Below are positions 45,626-53,867 of a stretch of 64,000 nucleotides of DNA, piece by piece. How positions within the stretch are numbered: the stretch's first letter is position 1; each line of letters starts with the position of its first letter. Under the pieces are notes generated by a model. It had not been told where the DNA came from. It was given only the letters and a program-made list of their open reading frames with translations, and ran no database searches. The position numbers were made by a program, and so were the translations under genes. Location of the stretch: positions 18,370 through 82,369 of the forward strand of contig NZ_JABGCH010000023.1 of the NCBI RefSeq assembly GCF_019799945.1. The letters run 5' to 3'. This stretch comes from Modestobacter marinus (lineage in GTDB: Bacteria; Actinomycetota; Actinomycetes; Mycobacteriales; Geodermatophilaceae).

Positions 45626-46276
45626 CTACCAGGGCGTGCCGGGGGCCGGGCGGGCGGTCGCGAGGCCGAGGAACTCGGCCCGGGAGCGCGCGTCCTCACG
45701 CAGCGTCCCGAGCAGGCTGGACGTGACGGTGCTGGTCCCGCCCGCGCGGACGCCGCGCAGCAACATGCACGAGTGCTCGGCCTCGACGACGACGCCGACA
45801 CCGCGGGGGCGGAGGTGGGTCTGCAGCCACCCGGCGACCTGGACGGTCAGCCGTTCCTGCACCTGGGGACGCCGGGCGAACAGCTCCACGACCCGCGCGA
45901 GCTTGGACAGCCCGACGATGCGCTCGCCGGGCAGGTAGCCGACGTGCGCGACGCCGGTGAACGGCAGCATGTGGTGCTCGCACAGCGACTGCACCGGGAT
46001 GGCGCCGGCCAGGACCAGCTCGTCGTAGCCCTCGTCGTTGTCGAAGGTCGTCAGGTTGAAGGGGCGGGGGGTGACCATCTCCGCGTAGGCCGAGGCCATC
46101 CGCCGCGGGGTGTCGGCCAGGTCGGGTCCGTCCGGCCGGATCCCGAGCGCGTCAAGGAACTCGGCGGCGGCGCGGGTGGCGCGACGGAGGTCCGGGCCCG
46201 CGGTCTCGTGCCGGACCGGCTGACGCACCGCGCCGCACAGCACGGCGACGTCGTCCACTCCGGCGCTGGCGGTCAC
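45626..46276 (-). CDS. folE: GTP cyclohydrolase I
   Basis: A 216-aa type I GTP cyclohydrolase making dihydroneopterin triphosphate. Zinc motifs are SLCEHHMLPFTGVAHVGYLP and the second Cys in VVEAEHSCMLLRG; YLPGERIVGLSKLARVVELF and GTSTVTSSLLG are also present. It is not in a folate operon here but between a DoxX-like membrane protein and a ferredoxin reductase, so it may be a second copy for a pteridine other than folate, or a stress-inducible copy. ATG overlaps the stop of the upstream gene. Confidence 0.95.
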   Translation of the reverse strand: MTASAGVDDVAVLCGAVRQPVRHETAGPDLRRATRAAAEFLDALGIRPDGPDLADTPRRMASAYAEMVTPRPFNLTTFDNDEGYDELVLAGAIPVQSLCEHHMLPFTGVAHVGYLPGERIVGLSKLARVVELFARRPQVQERLTVQVAGWLQTHLRPRGVGVVVEAEHSCMLLRGVRAGGTSTVTSSLLGTLREDARSRAEFLGLATARPAPGTPW

Positions 46277-46698
46277 CGGTCCCTCCTCGGCAGTGCCGCG
46301 GCCAACCGCGCGAGGGAGAGGGCTGTCAGCAGGAGGCCCACGTCCCGCAGCGCGACATCGTAGTGCTGACCGAGGAGGAGCAGGTTGCCGATGATGCCCG
46401 CCAGCCAGGCGGCCACCACCAGTCCGCCGATCCGCGGGCGAACGGCGACCAGCAGGCCCGCGAGGACCTCCACCACGCCCACCGCGAGCATCGCCTGGTG
46501 CGCCGACCCCGGGATCAGCGCGTCGACCTGGGGGGCCAGGTACTGCGACCAGTCGGTGAGCAGGTCGGTGGCCTTGTCCAGGCCGAAGACGATCGGCAGC
46601 ACCGTGAACCCGGTGCGGAGGAGCACGAGCACCTGTCGGTCGGCCCGGGATCGGGTGTCCGGTGCCGAGGAGACGGACATCCTGTCGTGCAGCGTCAT
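46273..46698 (-). CDS. DoxX-like four-helix membrane protein
   Basis: A 141-aa protein with about four transmembrane helices: LVLLRTGFTVLPIVFGLDKA, a second around AMLAVGVVEVLAGLLVAV, a third in LVVAAWLAGIIGNLLLL, and a fourth in VGLLLTALSLARLA. It resembles small DoxX/DUF-type membrane proteins linked to redox or stress functions. First gene of the folE operon, divergent from the cysteine-rich regulator with an 85-base intergenic region. Confidence 0.72.
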   Translation of the reverse strand: MTLHDRMSVSSAPDTRSRADRQVLVLLRTGFTVLPIVFGLDKATDLLTDWSQYLAPQVDALIPGSAHQAMLAVGVVEVLAGLLVAVRPRIGGLVVAAWLAGIIGNLLLLGQHYDVALRDVGLLLTALSLARLAAALPRRDR

Positions 46699-46749
46699 TC
46701 CTGCCCCCCTCTAAAGGACGATGAGGGGAACGATAGAAGCTCGACGCTC

Positions 46750-46777
46750 TTACGACAACAGTCTTCTCCGTTAGAAT
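46750..46777 (+). promoter_or_regulatory. Promoter of the cysteine-rich regulator, probably leaderless
   Basis: TTACGA (46750-46755), 16 bases, TAGAAT (46772-46777). The GTG start at 46784 lies only seven bases after the -10, where transcription should begin, so the mRNA is probably leaderless. CTAAAGGA (46711-46718) and TCCGTTAG (46767-46774) are near-inverted copies and could be regulator sites on both sides of the divergent promoters. Confidence 0.5.
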
Positions 46778-46783
46778 TCAGCG

Positions 46784-47482
46784 GTGGACACGGACGAGGA
46801 CCTGGCCGCGCGGATCGCCGGCGTGAGCGTGCTGGCCGACCCGGTCCGGCGGGCGCTGTACCGGTTCGTCGCCGCCCAGGACGAGCCGGTCAGCCGCGAC
46901 CAGGCGGCCGCGGGGACCGCGCTGCCCCGGCACACGGCCAAGTTCCACCTCGACCGCCTGGTGGAGGAGGGTCTGCTCGACACGGAGTACCGCCGCCTGT
47001 CCGGACGGCGCGGCCCCGGGGCCGGCCGGCCGGCGAAGCTCTACCGGCGGTCGGCGCGAGAGCTCGACGTCAGCGTGCCGGAGCGGCGCTACGACGCGGC
47101 GGGACGGGTCCTGGCCGACGCGGTCACGCGGTCCGCCGCCGAGGAGATCCCGGTGATGGCGGCGGTGGAGGCGGCCGCCGCGGACGCCGGACACCGGCTG
47201 GCGGCGAGCGTGCCGGTTCCCGACGGCGCGGACGGCCCGGACCGGCTCGTCGCCGTCCTGGCCGGGTGCGGCTACGAGCCCCGGGTCGACGGCGGGTCCG
47301 TCGTCCTGGCCAACTGCCCGTTCCACGCGCTCGCCAGGGACCACACCGCGCTGGTCTGCGGCATGAACCTGCACATGCTGAGCGCCCTGGTGGCGGAGCT
47401 CGGATGCCCCGACCTGCAGGCCGTCCTCGATCCCGCGCCCGGGCGCTGCTGCGTGCGAGTGGGGCCCCGCGCCGGGGGATGA
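46784..47482 (+). CDS. HTH transcriptional regulator with C-terminal cysteine cluster (SufR-like)
   Basis: A 232-aa protein. A winged helix-turn-helix (residues 10-75: LADPVRRALYRFVAAQDEPV, PRHTAKFHLDRLVEEGLL) is followed by an effector domain with conserved cysteines: LANCPFHALARDHTALVCGM and the terminal PGRCCVRV. This Cys arrangement is like SufR-type regulators that bind an Fe-S cluster. Divergent from the DoxX-folE-reductase operon, it is the likely regulator, perhaps sensing redox or iron state. Cluster binding is inferred. Confidence 0.82.
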   Translation: MDTDEDLAARIAGVSVLADPVRRALYRFVAAQDEPVSRDQAAAGTALPRHTAKFHLDRLVEEGLLDTEYRRLSGRRGPGAGRPAKLYRRSARELDVSVPERRYDAAGRVLADAVTRSAAEEIPVMAAVEAAAADAGHRLAASVPVPDGADGPDRLVAVLAGCGYEPRVDGGSVVLANCPFHALARDHTALVCGMNLHMLSALVAELGCPDLQAVLDPAPGRCCVRVGPRAGG

Positions 47483-47508
47483 TCAGCGGAGCGACGGCGC
47501 TGGGGACC

Positions 47509-48066
47509 TCATCGCCGGGCCCGCTTCCGCAACAGCTCCGCCTGCTCCTGCTTCAGGCTGACGAAGGACTGTCGGACGTAGTCCTCAATTCCCTTCGGGT
47601 GCGGGATGAGGGAGGTGTGGCGCGTGAAGTCGTCGTCCTTCCATCGGGACAGGACGACGTCGTAACCCACGGTGTGCGCGCAGAAGTCGAGCAGGCGGTC
47701 GGGCATCCGGTCGTCGACGAGCAGGTGGGCCTTGGTGACGACCAGTTCGTGGATCCGGCGGTTGCCGGGCTGGAAGACGGTCTCGACCCATGATCGCCAG
47801 GCGGCCAGTTCGGCCTCGCTGTGCCGCACGCCCTCTGCGAAGAAGCTGGAGCGCCCCGGTGCGTAGTGGGCCACGAACGTCTCGTACGCCCGGCGGTTGG
47901 ACTCCAGGGTGGCCAGCATCGGACCGTAGAGCTCACCGAGCTGTGCGGCGAGGCGGTTGAGCCGAGCCTGTTGCCGGTTCAGACGCGCGCTGTTCAGGTA
48001 GGCCAGGAGTCCCGCGGTCACCGTGACGATCACAGCGCTCGCGCCCGCTGCCCACGCCTGGCTCAT
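47509..48066 (-). CDS. Membrane-anchored protein of unknown function
   Basis: A 185-aa protein with one N-terminal transmembrane helix (AGASAVIVTVTAGLLAYLNS) followed by a soluble helical domain: LNRLAAQLGELYGPMLATLE, SWVETVFQPGNRRIHELVVT, and LLDFCAHTVGYDVVLSRW. ATG 48066 is chosen for GGCGGAGGGG upstream. The family is not recognised by name; the pattern resembles widespread small proteins with a single helix and a four-helix body. Convergent with the regulator gene. Confidence 0.7.
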   Translation of the reverse strand: MSQAWAAGASAVIVTVTAGLLAYLNSARLNRQQARLNRLAAQLGELYGPMLATLESNRRAYETFVAHYAPGRSSFFAEGVRHSEAELAAWRSWVETVFQPGNRRIHELVVTKAHLLVDDRMPDRLLDFCAHTVGYDVVLSRWKDDDFTRHTSLIPHPKGIEDYVRQSFVSLKQEQAELLRKRARR

Positions 48067-48176
48067 GAGAGTCGCCCCTCCGCCACCCTGGAGATGTTCC
48101 TCTGCGCGAGGTGGCGGAGGAATTGAGGCGCTGCCTCGCGACACGAGCCCTTGCGCCGGTCGTCGTCATGAGTAAC

Positions 48177-48196
48177 GTACAACCCCGTGGTTGTAC
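48177..48196. promoter_or_regulatory. ArsR-type operator overlapping the repressor start codon
   Basis: A perfect 8-bp inverted repeat GTACAACC-CCGT-GGTTGTAC. The GTG start codon (48187) lies within it, so repressor binding would directly block its own expression. Palindromes of the ACAACC/GGTTGT kind are typical of ArsR-SRPBCC pairs. Confidence 0.7.
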
Positions 48197-48573
48197 ATCA
48201 GCTGGGTCCGGTCGACATCGACCGGGTGTTCGCCGCCCTGGCCGACGCGACCCGCCGCGACATCGTCACGCGGGTGCTCCAGCAGGAGGCATCGGTCTCG
48301 GTGCTCGCCCGCAACTACGACATGAGTTTCGCCGCGGTCCAGAAGCACGTGGCGGTGCTCGAGCGGGCGCAACTGGTGAGCAAGCACCGCCGCGGACGGG
48401 AGCAGATCGTCCGCGGCGACGTCGGCACCGTCCGGGCAGCCGCACGGCTGCTCGGGAACCTCGAGGAGCTGTGGCGGAGCCGCATCGACCGCCTCGAGCA
48501 GGTCCTCGACGAGCCCTCCGGAGGAGATCCGCCATGCCCGTCGTCAGCACCACGCCCGACACCGAGCAGCTGA
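48187..48573 (+). CDS. ArsR-family transcriptional regulator
   Basis: A 128-aa winged-helix repressor: VFAALADATRRDIVTRVLQQ, then VSVLARNYDMSFAAVQKHVA (recognition helix) and VLERAQLVSKHRRGREQIV. No metal-binding cysteines are visible, so it belongs to the metal-independent branch that is paired with SRPBCC/START proteins. GTG 48187 is embedded in its own predicted operator. It overlaps the following SRPBCC gene by 40 bases; the tail beyond LDEPSGGD is poorly conserved. Confidence 0.88.
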   Translation: MVVHQLGPVDIDRVFAALADATRRDIVTRVLQQEASVSVLARNYDMSFAAVQKHVAVLERAQLVSKHRRGREQIVRGDVGTVRAAARLLGNLEELWRSRIDRLEQVLDEPSGGDPPCPSSAPRPTPSS

Positions 48574-49025
48574 CCCTCACCGTCGTCGCCGAGTTCGCCG
48601 CTCCGCCGGAGCGGGTGTGGCAGCTGTGGACGGACCCGCGTCAGCTGGAGCGCTGGTGGGGACCGCCCACCTGGCCAGCCACGTTCACCCAGCACGACGT
48701 CGCGGTCGACGGCAGCTCCCGCTACTTCATGACCGGCCCGGACGGCGAGAAGGCGCACGGCTGGTGGCGTTTCCTCGCGATCGACGAGCCCCGCTCCCTG
48801 GAGTTCGAGGACGGGTTCTCCGACGACTCCGGGACACCGTCGCCGGACATGCCGGTGATCCGGGCGCGCGTCGAGCTGGCCGAGGCCGCGGACGGCACCC
48901 GGATGACCGTGGTGTCCCGGTTCGCCACCGAGGAGCAGATGAACCAGCTCACGGAGATGGGCATGGTCGAGGGGATGACCGAGGCGATGGGCCAGATCGA
49001 CGCGCTGCTGCTCGCCAAGGTCTGA
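48534..49025 (+). CDS. SRPBCC (AHSA1/START-like) family protein
   Basis: A 163-aa helix-grip protein: VVAEFAAPPERVWQLWTDPR, LERWWGPPTWPATF, GWWRFLAIDEPRSLEFEDGF, and a C-terminal helix EMGMVEGMTEAMGQIDALL. It forms a ligand-binding cavity for hydrophobic molecules; the specific ligand is unknown. ATG 48534 has GGAGGAG upstream, inside the 3' end of the arsR gene, so the two are coupled. Confidence 0.9.
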   Translation: MPVVSTTPDTEQLTLTVVAEFAAPPERVWQLWTDPRQLERWWGPPTWPATFTQHDVAVDGSSRYFMTGPDGEKAHGWWRFLAIDEPRSLEFEDGFSDDSGTPSPDMPVIRARVELAEAADGTRMTVVSRFATEEQMNQLTEMGMVEGMTEAMGQIDALLLAKV

Positions 49026-49043
49026 GGGCCGGCGGCCGGCCGG

Positions 49044-50855
49044 TCAGCGCGCGTCGCGCTCCTGGCGGAGCTGTTCCTCCAGCAGGCGCAGCGCGCGCTC
49101 CCCGGCCGGCCCCTCCTGCCGCAGCCCGGCCACCATCTGCTCGCTCACGGACTCCCCGGCGGGCAGTGGCGGCAGCAGCGGCACCGCCGGGTCGACGATC
49201 GCCTCGAGCACGACGGGGCGGTCGGCCGCCAGCGCCTCGTCCCAGGCGTCGCCGACCCGCGCGGGGTCGTCCACCCGGATCCCGCGCAGGCCGACCAGGT
49301 CGGCGTAGCCGGCGTAGGGGAAGTCCGGCAGCTGCTGGCTCGCCCGGAACCGCGGGTCGCCCTCCGTCTCCCGCTGCTCCCAGCTCACCTCGGCGAGGTC
49401 CCGGTTGTGCAGCACCAGGACGACGAAGCGCGGGTCGGCCCAGTCCCGCCAGCGGGCGGCCACGGTGATCAGCTCCGCGATGCCGTTCATCTGCATCGCA
49501 CCGTCACCGGCGAGCGCGACCACCGGCCGGTCCGGGGCGGCGAGCTTCGCGGCGATGCCGTACGGCAGGGCCGAGCCCATGCTCGCCAGCGTCGAGGACA
49601 GGTGCGCCGGCACGCCGGGCGGCAGGACGAGGTGCCGGGCGTACCAGTAGACGACGGAGCCGACGTCGACGCTGACCTGCGCGTCGCCCGGCAACCGGGC
49701 GGACAGCTCCCGGACGACGAGCTCCGGGTTCAGCGGCTCCGCCGGGAGCTGTGCCCGCGCCGCGGCGAGCGCGTGCCAGCGCGCCGTCTGCTCCGCGACC
49801 CGCTTCGGCCAGGCGTCGTCGGTCCGCTCGCGCAGCAGCGGCAGCAGTGCGCGCAGCGTCTCCGCGGCGTCGCCGGGGAGCCCGACCTCGATCGGGTACC
49901 GGTTGCCCAGCACCGCCGGGTCGAGGTCGACCTGGACGGCCCGGGCCTGGCCGGGAGCCGGGTAGAACTCCGTCCACGGGTCGTTGCTGCCGACCACGAG
50001 CAGGGTGTCGCACTCGGACATCAGGAACGCGCTCGCGCTGGTGCCCAGGTGGCCCATCACCCCGACGCTGCGGTCCAGCCGCTCGTCAACGTAGGGCTTG
50101 CCGAGCAGGCTGGTGGCCACCCCGGCGCCGAGCCGGTCGGCGACCTCCTGCACCAGGTCCCCGGCGTCGCGCGCCCCCTGGCCGACGAGCAGGGCGACCC
50201 GCTCGCCGGCGTCCAGCACGTCCGCGGCCTGCCGCAGGTCCTCGTCGTGCGGTCGCACCCGCGGTCGGCGCCATTCCGGCGTGGTCGGGACGACGCCGTG
50301 CTCGTGGGGGAGCGGCTCTCCGGCGGGCTCCTTCTGCACGTCGTGCGGCAGGACGACCGCGCACGGCTGCCGGGTCGACAGCGCGGTGCGGAAGGCCTGG
50401 TCGAGCACGAGCGGGGCGTGCTCGGGGGCGAGCACGGTCTGCACGTAACCGGTGGCGCTGCCGAACAGCGCCTGCAGGTCCAGGCCCTGCTGGTAGCCGG
50501 TCCCCAGCGCGGTGGTCTGCTGCTGGCCGACGAGGGCGACCACCGGGACGTGGTCGAGCTTGGCGTCGAAGAGCCCGTTGAGCAGGTGGACGGCCCCGGG
50601 GCCCTGGGTGGCGACGACGACGCCCACCGAACCGGTGTACTTGGCGTGCCCGACGGCCATCAGGGCTGCGTTCTCCTCGTGCCGCGCCTGGACGAACTCG
50701 ATCTCGTCGCCGGCCCGCCGCAGCGCTCCCAGCACCGGGTTGATGCCGTCGCCGGCGTGGCCGAACAGCCGCCGCACGCCCCAGGCGCGGAGCCGCTGCA
50801 CCACGAGGTCGGCGAGGAGCTGCGGGTCGGACTGGTCACTGCCGGGCTCGCCCAC
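49044..50855 (-). CDS. ThDP-dependent enzyme, pyruvate oxidase/dehydrogenase (quinone)-like
   Basis: A 603-aa protein of the PoxB/acetolactate synthase superfamily. QARHEENAALMAVGHAKYTG holds the catalytic Glu; the central FAD-type domain contains MGHLGTSASAFLMSECDTLL; the ThDP motif is GDGAMQMNGIAELITVAARW. The closest sense is a PoxB-type enzyme decarboxylating pyruvate to acetate. The usual long C-terminal membrane-binding peptide is not evident, so a soluble variant or another 2-oxo acid is possible. It stands alone between convergent genes. Confidence 0.85.
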   Translation of the reverse strand: MGEPGSDQSDPQLLADLVVQRLRAWGVRRLFGHAGDGINPVLGALRRAGDEIEFVQARHEENAALMAVGHAKYTGSVGVVVATQGPGAVHLLNGLFDAKLDHVPVVALVGQQQTTALGTGYQQGLDLQALFGSATGYVQTVLAPEHAPLVLDQAFRTALSTRQPCAVVLPHDVQKEPAGEPLPHEHGVVPTTPEWRRPRVRPHDEDLRQAADVLDAGERVALLVGQGARDAGDLVQEVADRLGAGVATSLLGKPYVDERLDRSVGVMGHLGTSASAFLMSECDTLLVVGSNDPWTEFYPAPGQARAVQVDLDPAVLGNRYPIEVGLPGDAAETLRALLPLLRERTDDAWPKRVAEQTARWHALAAARAQLPAEPLNPELVVRELSARLPGDAQVSVDVGSVVYWYARHLVLPPGVPAHLSSTLASMGSALPYGIAAKLAAPDRPVVALAGDGAMQMNGIAELITVAARWRDWADPRFVVLVLHNRDLAEVSWEQRETEGDPRFRASQQLPDFPYAGYADLVGLRGIRVDDPARVGDAWDEALAADRPVVLEAIVDPAVPLLPPLPAGESVSEQMVAGLRQEGPAGERALRLLEEQLRQERDAR

Positions 50856-50941
50856 GCGTACTCCCTGTGCCTGCCCGGGCCGCTCCCGGACGCCGTCCCC
50901 GCCCTACCCGGAGCGGTCGCGACCACGCGAGGAGGGAGGTG

Positions 50942-51241
50942 TCAGGACGGCGGGAGCACGCGGGGCGCGAACACCTCGTCGATCGGTCGCGGGCCGACGT
51001 ACTGCCGGCAGGCACAGGCCACCCACGTGTGCCCGGCCCACTTGCCGCGCTTGGTGTAGGTGTCCCTGGCGACCTCGGCGTGGCAGGTGCCGCGCTCGGG
51101 ATCGTGCTGGCTGAGCGGGTGCCCGCAGCTGCACACCGCCTGCGGGACCACGGGTCCGCGCGGAGCCCGCCGGCCCAGCCGGCCGGCGACGAAGCCGACC
51201 GCGAGCAGGACGCCACCGACCACCAGGCTCACCGGGTCCAC
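50942..51241 (-). CDS. Small membrane-anchored cysteine-rich protein
   Basis: A 99-aa protein: an N-terminal transmembrane helix (VSLVVGGVLLAVGFVAG), then a Cys/His cluster (CSCGHPLSQHDPERGTC and VACACRQYVG) likely binding zinc on the cytoplasmic side. No named family is recognised. GTG 51241 is chosen for GAGGGGG upstream. A divergent small gene that also has a CxxC motif lies 100 bases away. Confidence 0.6.
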   Translation of the reverse strand: MDPVSLVVGGVLLAVGFVAGRLGRRAPRGPVVPQAVCSCGHPLSQHDPERGTCHAEVARDTYTKRGKWAGHTWVACACRQYVGPRPIDEVFAPRVLPPS

Positions 51242-51340
51242 CCGTGCACCACCCCCTCGAGGCCACCCACGGTAGCGCCCCGGGCAGGGGTCCGGCGGAA
51301 CCGATGATTGGCGGACTGTGACCCGGGGCACACACAGAGC

Positions 51341-51595
51341 GTGAGCGCGTACGCCGTCGGGTTCGCCCGGCCAGACCGTCGTTCCTGGGCCCAGCCCGTC
51401 GACCAGCCGATGTCGTGGCACGCGGTCGAGGCGCACCGTCCGGTCGACGAGCTGGACGGCGAGGTCGAGCTGGCGGTGTGCGGCGCGATCGTGCAGGTCT
51501 GGGGCAACCAGGACTGGGAGCGGGTCAGCGCCGGCCGCAGCAGCTGCGCGGAATGCGTACGCCGGACGGCGCCGGCGCTCCGGCACGCCGGCTGA
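51341..51595 (+). CDS. Small hypothetical protein with CxxC
   Basis: An 84-aa protein from GTG 51341 (a TTG at 51308 is possible). It contains WHAVEAHRPVDELDGEVELA, CGAIVQVWGNQDW, and CAECVRR. The Cys arrangement suggests a small zinc site. No family recognised. It is convergent with the acyl-CoA dehydrogenase gene, seven bases apart. Confidence 0.55.
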   Translation: MSAYAVGFARPDRRSWAQPVDQPMSWHAVEAHRPVDELDGEVELAVCGAIVQVWGNQDWERVSAGRSSCAECVRRTAPALRHAG

Positions 51596-51602
51596 ACGCA
51601 GG

Positions 51603-52820
51603 TCAGATCGACTGCGGCGGGTCCGGCGGCGCCTCCCGGCGCGACGCGCGCCGCCCGGTGATCGCCGAGATGCCGGTGATCTCCCGGCCGACGATCAGCG
51701 CCTGCACGTGGTCGGTGCCCTCGAAGGTGTAAATGGCCTCGATGTCGGCGTGGTGCCGGGCGATGTGGTGCTCCAGCAAGATCCCGTCCCCGCCGAACAG
51801 GTCGCGGGCGTCGGCGATGACCTGCCGGGCCTTCTTCGCGTTGTTCATCTTGGCCATCGACGCCATGGCCGCGGTCATCCGGCCCTCGTCGGCGAGCGTC
51901 GACAGCCGCCAGCACAGCAGCTGCATGCTGGTGATCTCGGCGAGCATGCGGGCGAGCTTCTCCTGCACCAGCTGGTAGCCGGCGATCGGCTGGCCGAACT
52001 GCTCCCGCCGCAGGGTGTGCGCCAGGGCCAGCTCGTAGGCGGCCTCCGCGATCCCCAGCGCGCGCCAGGCCACCGTGTACCGGGTGCGGTCCAGCACGAG
52101 CGAGACGTCCTTGAACGACCGGCAGTTCGCCAGCCGGTTCTCCGCCGGCACCCGCACCCCGTCGAGGATGATCTCGGCCTGCCACACCGCCCGCAGCGCG
52201 GTCTTGCCGGTCATCCGGGTCGCGGTCCAGCCGGCCGACCCCTTCGGGACGACGTAGCCGCCGACGTCCCCCTGCTCGTCGCGGGCCCAGATGAGCACCA
52301 GGTCGGCGATGGTGCCGTTGCCGATCCACTTCTTCGCGCCGGTGAGCACGTACTCGTCGCCGTCCCGCCGGGCCCGGGTCTCCAGCGCCACCGCGTCCGA
52401 GCCGTGCTGTGGCTCGGTCAGCCCGAACGCCCCGATCGTCTCTAGCCGGGCCATCGCCGGCAGCCACCGCTCGCGCTGCTCCTCGCTGCCCAGCATCGCG
52501 ATCGACTGCATGGCCAGGAAGCTGTGCACGCCGTAGAAGGTGCCCAGGCTGCCGTCGGCCCGGGCCCACTCGGCGGCGACCAGCCCGGCGGCCACGGCGC
52601 TCATGCCGGGCGAGCCGTAGCCCTGCACCGTGCCGCCGGCGATGCCGAGCTCGGCGATCTTGGGGACCAGCTCGTGCGGGAACTCCGCCCGCTCCCAGAA
52701 GTCGTTGATGACCGGGGTGACCTCGCGGGCGCAGAAGTCGCGGACCCGGTCGCGGACCTCGATCTCGGCCGGGTCCAACAGGTCCTCGACGGCGTAGAAG
52801 TCGGTGGTGGCGCGGCTCAC
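51603..52820 (-). CDS. Acyl-CoA dehydrogenase, glutaryl-CoA dehydrogenase-like
   Basis: A 405-aa flavoenzyme. The FAD-binding segment is FGLTEPQHGSDAVALETRAR with KKWIGNGTIADLVLIWARDE; the C-terminal IYTFEGTDHVQALIVGREIT carries the catalytic Glu and, with ITGISAITG, resembles glutaryl-CoA dehydrogenases. Glutaryl-CoA dehydrogenase both oxidises and decarboxylates. No glutarate or lysine degradation genes flank it, so the substrate could be a related acyl-CoA. Confidence 0.87.
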   Translation of the reverse strand: MSRATTDFYAVEDLLDPAEIEVRDRVRDFCAREVTPVINDFWERAEFPHELVPKIAELGIAGGTVQGYGSPGMSAVAAGLVAAEWARADGSLGTFYGVHSFLAMQSIAMLGSEEQRERWLPAMARLETIGAFGLTEPQHGSDAVALETRARRDGDEYVLTGAKKWIGNGTIADLVLIWARDEQGDVGGYVVPKGSAGWTATRMTGKTALRAVWQAEIILDGVRVPAENRLANCRSFKDVSLVLDRTRYTVAWRALGIAEAAYELALAHTLRREQFGQPIAGYQLVQEKLARMLAEITSMQLLCWRLSTLADEGRMTAAMASMAKMNNAKKARQVIADARDLFGGDGILLEHHIARHHADIEAIYTFEGTDHVQALIVGREITGISAITGRRASRREAPPDPPQSI

Positions 52821-52844
52821 CGTGCGGACGCTACGCGGGGCCGG

Positions 52845-53354
52845 TCAGCGTCGTTCCAGGACACCGCGCAGGTAGCCGGCCTGCCCGGCGTGCTGCAGAT
52901 CGTCGGTGATCACGCTGACCAGCCGGACGCCGAGGGTCACCGGCGGGTCCCAGCGGCGGTCGACGACCCGGTCGAGGTCCTCGGCGGTCACCGTCTGCAG
53001 GAACTCCGCCGTCCGCCGGTGCACGTCGGCGTGGTAGCTGACGAGCAGCTGCGGATCGGTGATCCGGGTGGCCGCGACGTCGTCCGCGTTGAAGCCGTAG
53101 CCGGTCGCGGCCGCGTCGAACGGCAGCGCGAAGCGGTCGACCCATCCGTCCTCGGTGTGGCTCTGCGGCCGGCCGGCCACCTCGGCGACGTGGTCGTCCT
53201 GGATCCGGGTGAGGTGCCAGACCAGCCAGGCGATGGTGTTCGCGCCGGCGCCGATGCGCGCGGTGAGCAGCTCCGGGTCGATGCCCTCGACGGCTCCGCG
53301 GACGGCGTCCTCGACGTTGTCGAAGGCGTTGAGCAGCAGCTCGCGCGACTCCAT
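52845..53354 (-). CDS. DinB-superfamily protein (mycothiol-transferase-like, DUF664)
   Basis: A 169-aa four-helix protein with the DinB metal-site pattern: NTIAWLVWHLTRIQDDHVAE (His47-type ligand), SYHADVHRRTAEFLQTV, and ITDDLQHAGQAGYLRGVLE with the third His. Such enzymes in actinobacteria are thiol (mycothiol)-dependent transferases or detoxification proteins. 24 bases separate it from the acyl-CoA dehydrogenase downstream and 12 from the GAF gene upstream. Confidence 0.85.
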   Translation of the reverse strand: MESRELLLNAFDNVEDAVRGAVEGIDPELLTARIGAGANTIAWLVWHLTRIQDDHVAEVAGRPQSHTEDGWVDRFALPFDAAATGYGFNADDVAATRITDPQLLVSYHADVHRRTAEFLQTVTAEDLDRVVDRRWDPPVTLGVRLVSVITDDLQHAGQAGYLRGVLERR

Positions 53355-53366
53355 GGGCGGTGGCCG

Positions 53367-53867
53367 TCAGCGGCCCGCGACGGTCGGGAGGAGGTCGCTG
53401 TCGGCGGGCAGCAGGGTGCTGAGCAGTCGCGCGGTCATCTCCAGGGTGGGCAGGTGGCGGACCAGGCTGCGCGGCTGGGCCCGGGCGGAGATGCCGCAGA
53501 GGGTGCCGAAGACCCGGAGGTCATGCGTCACGAGCGGCACGCCGACGTAGGCGGCGATCCGGTCGCTGAAGGGGTGCGGTGTGACCAGACCCTGGTAGGC
53601 GGGGATCGCGGCCGTGACCGTCGCGACCCGTGGACCCAGTCCGGCGACCATCTTCCGGCAGAACGACTGGTCCCAGGGGACGACGGCGCCCACGAGGACC
53701 TGATCCCGCGGGTGTGCGTCGAGCACCCTCTGATGTTCCCCCTCCAGGTGGGTGACCAGCCAGACGTCGAGCCCGACGATGCGGTGCAGGAACTCCAGGG
53801 CACCGTGGGCGGCCGTCTGCCAGTCCGGGAACGGTGCGACGTCTTCCACGCGGAGCGGGGCGGCCAT
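53367..53867 (-). CDS. GAF-domain sensor protein
   Basis: A 166-aa single GAF domain: LEFLHRIVGLDVWLVTHLEG, VPWDQSFCRKMVAGLGP, IAAYVGVPLVTHDLRVFGTL and CGISARAQP. This pattern is like GAF domains of actinobacterial sensor/STAS partner proteins (light, redox or small-ligand sensing). No output domain is attached. The two Cys (SFCRKM, TLCGIS) are typical of the family and may or may not be functional. Upstream is a long gene-free region. Confidence 0.82.
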   Translation of the reverse strand: MAAPLRVEDVAPFPDWQTAAHGALEFLHRIVGLDVWLVTHLEGEHQRVLDAHPRDQVLVGAVVPWDQSFCRKMVAGLGPRVATVTAAIPAYQGLVTPHPFSDRIAAYVGVPLVTHDLRVFGTLCGISARAQPRSLVRHLPTLEMTARLLSTLLPADSDLLPTVAGR

